From Agaricus subrufescens (Eukaryota > Basidiomycota > Agaricomycetes > Agaricales > Agaricaceae): DNA of 64,000 bases. A program made the translations under genes and the position numbers. The stretch lies in assembly GCA_029945375.1 (NCBI GenBank), contig JAQOTE010000031.1:1-64000 (forward strand). Direction: 5' to 3'. Under the pieces are notes generated by a model. The model saw only the letters and a program-made list of their open reading frames with translations. It was not told the DNA's origin and did not search any database. Below are positions 58,691-64,000 of the stretch, piece after piece (the stretch's first letter is position 1; each line of letters opens with the position of its first letter).

Positions 58691-59175
58691 CTTATCGCTC
58701 CAATCCTCTCAAATTTTAATACTCGTGTTCAGAATGATCATGTAAAATTTCGAAGAAGGTAAAACAAGAACTAATAGACTCAGTAGGAATAGGACAAGAA
58801 AATCTTGGTGCTAACACACGTGAACCTCCATCGTCATCAACGGCTGCGCCGCCTCAGTCAACGTTACCATTGGTGTATCAACATTTGTGCATGCCGAGTG
58901 CCTCTCAGTCCTACTTTCATTGGTATCTTTACCTGCCGAACACCGTTGAAGCTCTCCCTAGTAATGCGACTGAAACCCATCCGCCCTGATACCTATCACA
59001 AAACTTCGTCAACAAACAAGCTTCCGTCATCCGTGGTTCTCTCTGCCTCATGCTTGTCTTCATCATACTCTTGTTCATTCTCTATCGCTTCTGTGTGCAC
59101 GTTTTGCCCTGCTTCAATGTCTAACTCTTGGTTGAGAACTGGCTCAGCACTTCCTTGCTCTTCGCTGTCTTTGTC
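58691..59175. other. Spacer between convergent helicase and DUF6589 pseudogenes
   Basis: About 480 bases with no supported gene; the two decayed genes are tail to tail across it. Confidence 0.35.
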
Positions 59176-61852
59176 TCATGTCTGGCCGCTGTCTAGATTT
59201 GCTCTCCATCGTGCCGCCTCCGCTGTCAGCTGCTCTTGTGTCTTGCTCTCTTGGATCAACCTTGCTCGCTCCTTGTCTACCAACGTGATCAATTTAACCA
59301 TACCCGCCTGTATAGTATTCACCAATGTGTATCCCTTCTGCCTCCCTGCAATAAATTCGTTTGTTTTCTCTTGCTCCATGTACTCGCGAACCCTCTTGAA
59401 TGTAACCTTCATTTTTGGCGGATAATGTTGGCTCGTTTTGTGCGTTAAGCAAAACATTCGCTCGAATTGATGTCAGATGTCTTTATATACTTCAATTAAA
59501 GGTGAGGCATCGATCATTCGATCGACTGTATGATTAGACCCAGAGCCACTGAAAATTCGTTTGATGTAAAGATTGTTATGTTCTATCACCCAGTCTATCC
59601 CACGAAAGCCATCTTTGCGACTGGTTGGATTGACCAGGGAGTTCATTCGTATAGCTGTACTTGAATGAAAGTGAGTCTTCTTCGTTGAATAATTTTGGAA
59701 GTGTACTCACGCAAGTGGCTTAGGAAATTTGACGTACATATTCTTGAGGTACCGAAGAATTCCTTGCGCGTATTTTGCCTTACCGCACCCCATGAAGTAG
59801 TACATCCACTCCGTGAGGCAAGAATCAAGCCGGCCCATATCGCCATGGTTCATCGCATAGTTTGTTTCTTTGTACAGCAGAAAGTCCTTGTGGTAAGCTC
59901 TAGTCATCTCGAGAACTTTGTCGCACTCCAATGAACCTGGACTTAAGCCAGATGAGAGGTCTGGTGGTGCGATAGTCATTTGTGCCAGGTGAGCCGCTAT
60001 TTCACCCAGTTCGTTCCAATCTGGCTTACTCTCAATCCACTCGTCTAATGATGAAACATCTGGGTGACGTCGGCACACTTCTACCCGCCATGCATCAAGA
60101 CGAAGTACAATCCCAACATGAAGTATGACTTCATGTAGCTGACAGAAGGTAGGATTTGTTTGAATTTTGTTCTTTTTGCGAGGTCATAATTTCATGATGT
60201 ATTGCATTAGGCTCCCCGGATACTTCTGCCACTCAGTCTTCTCAATATGTCGCTTCCAGATGGCGTTGGCACAAGCCATGCGTGCATGGAACCATCCATG
60301 ACAAAAAACTTGTGCTTGAAACCTTTCGCTAGGGCTGACATCGTTGATCCGGGAATTTTGGAGACTATGGATATGTTGCCCTGTCAATAGGTCCCCAAAG
60401 ACAGGGATTATGGTGTTTTCGGGATTAACAGGGGGATTGCGATTGGCGGCTCTGGAATGGTAGGGGCTATTAGAAGTCATTTGTGAGTCTCCGACATTTG
60501 CCTGAGCAAAAAACTCCTCCATCATGGTCACGTTCTTTGCTGGTGTGCTTGGCCCTATTTTTGAGGCACGAAGCAGTACTGGCTTTGTTTTCGTAAGTGG
60601 TATGCAATCAATTTCTTTGGGCTCTCCTAACTTCTCTTTAAATGCAGAAAAACCAGGTGGACTGTAGGTAATAAGGTCGAACAAAAATTTCCATGCATTG
60701 AAGCGATCTTGAATAGAACAACCCTGGTCATCAAGCTCATTATACATCGAGGGGAAGCTGGTCATCAACTGAGCCACAGTTGAGGGAAGGGGTGGGTTGA
60801 CAAAAAGCTCTCGTATGTAGTCGGAATAATTGAGCTCGTCTTTGGTGGTCATGGGATGTAGGGGAAACATTGAGGCTGTTGTCAAATGGACAAGAGTGTC
60901 GGTAGTAGAACCTTCAGCAGTGGGAATAACATGGTCTAGGTTGATGTCGAGGTTGTCATAGGCGTATGATGCTAAAATGGTTGCTCCTACACGTTGAATA
61001 TCCCGGTAAGCCTCCTTAGACAGATTCTTAATAGCACGGTTGATTGATGTGACAGAAATAGATATACCAAGATGTGACAAGAAGTTCTGGGTTTGTTCGG
61101 AAACATTGCATGACTGCAAGAAGACTCCAATCAACGCCTGCATTGAATTGCAGCGTTGATTTGTTGCCTGCATCATAATACTGATGCAGGTAACTCGTTT
61201 CTTATTTTATTAATATGAATACTTGGGATGTACGCTGAAAGTAAGAAAGACTTACAATGTGCAGTAAGGTAAGCCACTGATTCTCTATCTGCTCTTCAAC
61301 ATCATCTGGCTCATCTTCGTTATCACCAACAATTCTGATACTGGGCCTATCATCATTATTGTCATTGTAGACACTAGTGATGTTCATTTGAGTATTGGCA
61401 TTTGTAGTTCTTGCTTTTTCGCGTCATTCTCTCTCCTTCTCCTGATGATGAGCGAGTGCCGGATCAGCATCCAACAGTTCTCCTACCAACTCCCAGACAT
61501 CAGGTGCATAGGTTTGCATTCCTTGAGCTATTTTGTCAATTGTGCACTCTTTTAACTGATCAGCTGTAATTGACGTAGCATTAAAATGGAAGCCTTTATC
61601 CGGTCTGGTAAGATTTTGTAGCTGTGAAGTAAGAGTGCTCGTGTATTGTTGCTTCATCCATTGCTTCATAATGCTGCTACTGATCTCCTGATGGACCAGC
61701 CATTGCAACAGACGAGGCAGGCTTTCCAAAAATGCTTGAATATATTGTGAACTATTGACTCCAGGCTCGAGCAGTGAGCGACGAATTAGATTGTTGAGCG
61801 GAATGTTGCTGTCTTCAAGAACATTGATAACGTTATAAACGAAAGTTTCTTG
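59176..61852 (-). pseudogene. DUF6589-family gene, 5'-truncated with one in-frame TGA
   Basis: Read leftward from the sec63 junction: 'ETFVYNVINVLEDSN' and 'LESLPRLLQWLVHQE' (61848-61430), a short exon (61387-61202), then the long exon 61176-60184. That exon has 'ILASYAYDNLDINL' and 'FGDLLTGQHIHSLQNSR' and ends 'FHARMACANAIWK'. A further exon (60078-59707) has 'LYKETNYAMNHGDMGR' and 'GCGKAKYAQGILRYL'. Last come 'NSLVNPTSRKDGFRGIDW' (about 59640), TGA at 59473-59475, and 'FCLTHKTSQHYPP' down to 59176. These match the DUF6589 pattern known from large agaricomycete families of unknown function. The N-terminal part expected upstream is missing, replaced by sec63 sequence. Confidence 0.75.
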
Positions 61853-62381
61853 TAATGAGATTTAATATCTTTCTCGGACATACTCTGTAATTGCATTAGT
61901 GATCGGTAATTTAACACTGGGTTGAGCATAAACTCACCGGGCTGATTCCGAGGATCTCAAAAGGATTGTAGAGTTTGTTCTCGACCGCTGCTCCAGAGAC
62001 TTTATAGCAAAGGAATGCGAATAGCGTCCAACCAGCAATCAAAAAATATGTCCTACAGATAGGTCAACACGATAGAACTACGGATGAAAAGAGCCATACT
62101 TCTTGCTGAGATTCAAGGCCAATATTGAGCTCTTCTCTCGTTTGGCGATCCTGGCTCGCTGCTCAACGCATGCCTGGCACTGGCACCCTCTTGGATGCGT
62201 TTCTAGAATACATCAAGAGATAGTCAGAAACCATTTCGATGATGATTCGATCAGAAGAGCACATACTTGCTGGCCTCTTGTTTATTGCAGAGAGCGTCAT
62301 CGGGGTGAGGACCAAGGCGAGTATGGTGATGAGAAAATACGCAGCCATGCTGCCGCCTTCATCGTAGTGATAATTTGCCAT
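61852..62381 (-). pseudogene. sec63: Truncated 5' end of sec63 (ER translocation component)
   Basis: Start ATG 62381: 'MANYHYDEGGSMAAYFLITI', first membrane helix. Intron about 62267-62216; exon 2 has 'GCQCQACVEQRARIAKREKS'; the next exon 'AGWTLFAFLCYKVSG' and 'LYNPFEILGIS'; the last 'SMSEKDIKSHYKKLSF', the start of the J domain. At about 61852 the sequence switches to the DUF6589 gene, before the HPD motif, so the J domain, third helix and Brl domain are absent. Sec63 works with Sec61 and BiP at the ER membrane and is essential in yeast, so an intact copy should exist elsewhere. The exons retained look undamaged, suggesting a recent break. Confidence 0.85.
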
Positions 62382-63308
62382 CGTCAGCCAAGACTGGGGA
62401 CCCGCGGCTGGGTTCTGGAGGAAGGAGCGGAGGAGATGATTGTCGACGTGTAAAGGCGAAGTGAGCTGGTGCGCCAAGCTCTCGTGACTTGGTGTCACAT
62501 GCTCGAATAGACGCCCATGTCGCCGTATGTGGCCTGGCGCTCGCTTACCTCCTCCGGCTATCAAAGAAATGGCAAAGATCATCTCTTCCTCCAACGTGTT
62601 GGAAATGAGGCAAACACATTTGCTGGGCTGTCTTCACGCCACCCGCAGTTATGCCGCACGGTTTCTCGCCCAATATCCCCCCTGCTCACACAACCCTGAT
62701 GCTTCGTCCTGAATCGAAGGACTCGATTACCACTCATCGCCTAGAGCAATCAAATTTCCAATGAAAGTTCGAAAACTTATGAGCGCCGCCGGTAAGCCTT
62801 TGCTACATTGAGCTAGCTGCAGCTCATGACACTTGGGCCGGCGACCAAACTGTTCAAAGTTACCCCGAGGGTTTGCAAAGATGAATAGATACGTCAGCCT
62901 TGCCAATCGGGTGACTCCCTTTCGTGGAGCACCAAATCGCTTAGATAGCAAGTCTTCTCAGACGGAGCCAACATAAACGACCGCCTTTACAGTCATGTAC
63001 CAAGGTGTCCATGAAGGATTATCTCGGCCTGACCACCGCTCATACCTAGATTGTCCACCACTTCCGTTGATTAGATGTTCAGGTCGTATCTTGGATATCC
63101 CACGTACGCCTCGCGTACTGTTTCGTAAAGCAACACGACATATGTTACCATAACGTAATGACATCCAGGAAGATTCCGCACATTCAGTGCTTTCCTCTAC
63201 AAGGGGAATTTTTAACTCACCGTTTCGGATGAGAAAAAGGTTTAAAAGCGGCCAAACAGAACAGAACGAAACACATCGGTTACCTCCCCAAGTAATCTAC
63301 CGCTCGCT
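62382..63308. other. Divergent promoter region between sec63 fragment and SDR gene
   Basis: About 930 bases with no supported gene; small ORFs on both strands lack recognisable content. Presumably holds the divergent promoters. Confidence 0.4.
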
Positions 63309-64000
63309 ATGACTTCGTCCAAAATCAACGTCCTCTTGTTCGGTTCTACCGGTTTCCTTGGCTCCACATTCCTCAAGCTTATCGGCCAGGACCCAGAACT
63401 CAAGGACAGACTTCACATCACTGCCCTCTGCAGAAACAGTGCAAAACGTCTTCCTGAACTTCAAAAATTGTACCACGATATCGAAGCGGTCGAATTTAAT
63501 CTTGACGATGACGCTGTTATCCAAGAATACGCTGCCAAAACAGATTTCGTGGTCAATGCAGCGAGCAGTGACCACGTTGAGAGCATCAAATGTCCGTTTT
63601 TCTATTCCATGTAATCCGTCGCTGAATGCTTATTATCCATTGCAGCAACTCTCCGGGGTCTTGAGAAGAACTCTGCCGCCAACCCCAACAAGCCCCCAAT
63701 GTATCTCCAAGTTTCTGGTCTCGGAGTTACATCCGACAACTCCCACGGAGAACATGTCAACGTCGATGACTTAACTTGTTACGTCGATACTGACTTCAGC
63801 CTTGATCAAGTGCCTCAGGAAAACACGCACTTGCCTCAAGATAAGCTCATCGTAGAGGCTGGAACTCGTAAAGAGAACCCTGTCCGCACAGCTATTGTTT
63901 TCCCCGGTTGGATCTATGGCGTTGGTGAAGGAATCCAAAAGACCACCCTTCCAGTTCGGATTTGGATTGATATGTTCCTGAGGGCTGGATATGCTGGAAC
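63309..64000 (+). CDS. NAD(P)-binding extended SDR / epimerase-like protein, partial
   Basis: ATG 63309, running off the window. Exon 1 (63309-63591) begins with a Rossmann nucleotide-binding motif 'FGSTGFLGS' (GxxGxxG) and includes 'FVVNAASSDHVESIK'. A 54-nt intron (63592-63645, donor GTCCGT) leads to exon 2, 'TLRGLEKNSAANPNKPPMYL' and 'QVSGLGVTSDN'. Further on 'PVRTAIVFPGWIYGVGEG' fits the substrate side of NAD-dependent epimerase/dehydratase-like reductases. Substrate unknown. Coding composition and frame are normal. Confidence 0.8.

Noticed and set aside
2375..59475. TGA reassigned or read through as a sense codon
   Set aside because: Many genes in the window (Tc1 transposase, MAM3-like, receptors) end at TGA, TAA or TAG normally and contain no internal TGA. 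The internal TGAs are confined to repeated, decayed genes.
1..64000. CRISPR arrays, rRNA or bacterial operons
   Set aside because: No regularly spaced repeats with unique spacers, no rRNA-like sequence; all gene structures are spliced fungal ones.

Overview
The window is nuclear DNA of a filamentous basidiomycete, most likely a mushroom-forming agaricomycete. Genes carry short (about 48-66 nt) GT-AG introns. The gene set fits this: a Plavaka-type transposase, a chromodomain Ty3 retrotransposon, NACHT/STAND receptors beginning with the agaricomycete-type 'DSSARDPPPRCHPGTR' segment, DUF6589 and RecQ-like multicopy genes, and housekeeping genes (MAM3/CNNM-like, ABC1/ADCK-like, Sec63, an SDR). 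No bacterial features, CRISPR arrays or convincing RNA genes were seen.

Layout. (1) 1-19.67 kb is a transposon graveyard. A decayed multicopy gene (464-3201) is followed by one Plavaka-like transposase gene (3567-19144) split by four nested insertions. A roughly 294-bp solo LTR (TSD TCCTG) holds a full Ty3 chromovirus (3848-11926, TSD GCACC). Further on, a 1.35-kb insert (flanking repeat AATGT) holds an intact Tc1-like transposon (15625-17230, TA target site). In-silico removal of the inserts restores the Plavaka reading frame. The Ty3 element shows a 13-nt self-priming primer-binding site, a TATA box placed correctly for the implied RNA start, a canonical -1 slippery heptamer at the gag/pol overlap and an antisense ORF.

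(2) 19.67-42.3 kb is a tandem array of NACHT receptor genes, all on the minus strand: copies A, B, C and E look largely complete, D has lost its start codon and P-loop, and one 3' fragment lies between C and D. For copy A the inferred six-exon model sums to exactly 874 codons including the stop. The proteins carry no WD40, ankyrin or TPR repeats; instead they end in a conserved module of about 100 residues with a CxxC pair that I do not recognise. A 25-28-nt segment conserved in A-C must be removed to keep frame.

(3) 42.7-50.3 kb holds a MAM3/CNNM-like DUF21-CBS gene, a frameshifted remnant, and an ABC1/ADCK-like mitochondrial gene. (4) 50.8-56.0 kb holds a tandem family of multi-pass membrane proteins: one broken copy, two good copies and a vestige. 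(5) 56.3-61.9 kb holds a RecQ-like helicase pseudogene facing a DUF6589 pseudogene; the latter is fused directly to a truncated 5' end of sec63. (6) A partial NAD(P)-binding SDR gene runs off the right edge.

A theme across the window is that nearly every in-frame stop in the repeated genes is a TGA where arginine (CGA) is expected, i.e. CpG-to-TpG decay. The receptor array and the housekeeping genes largely lack this signature.
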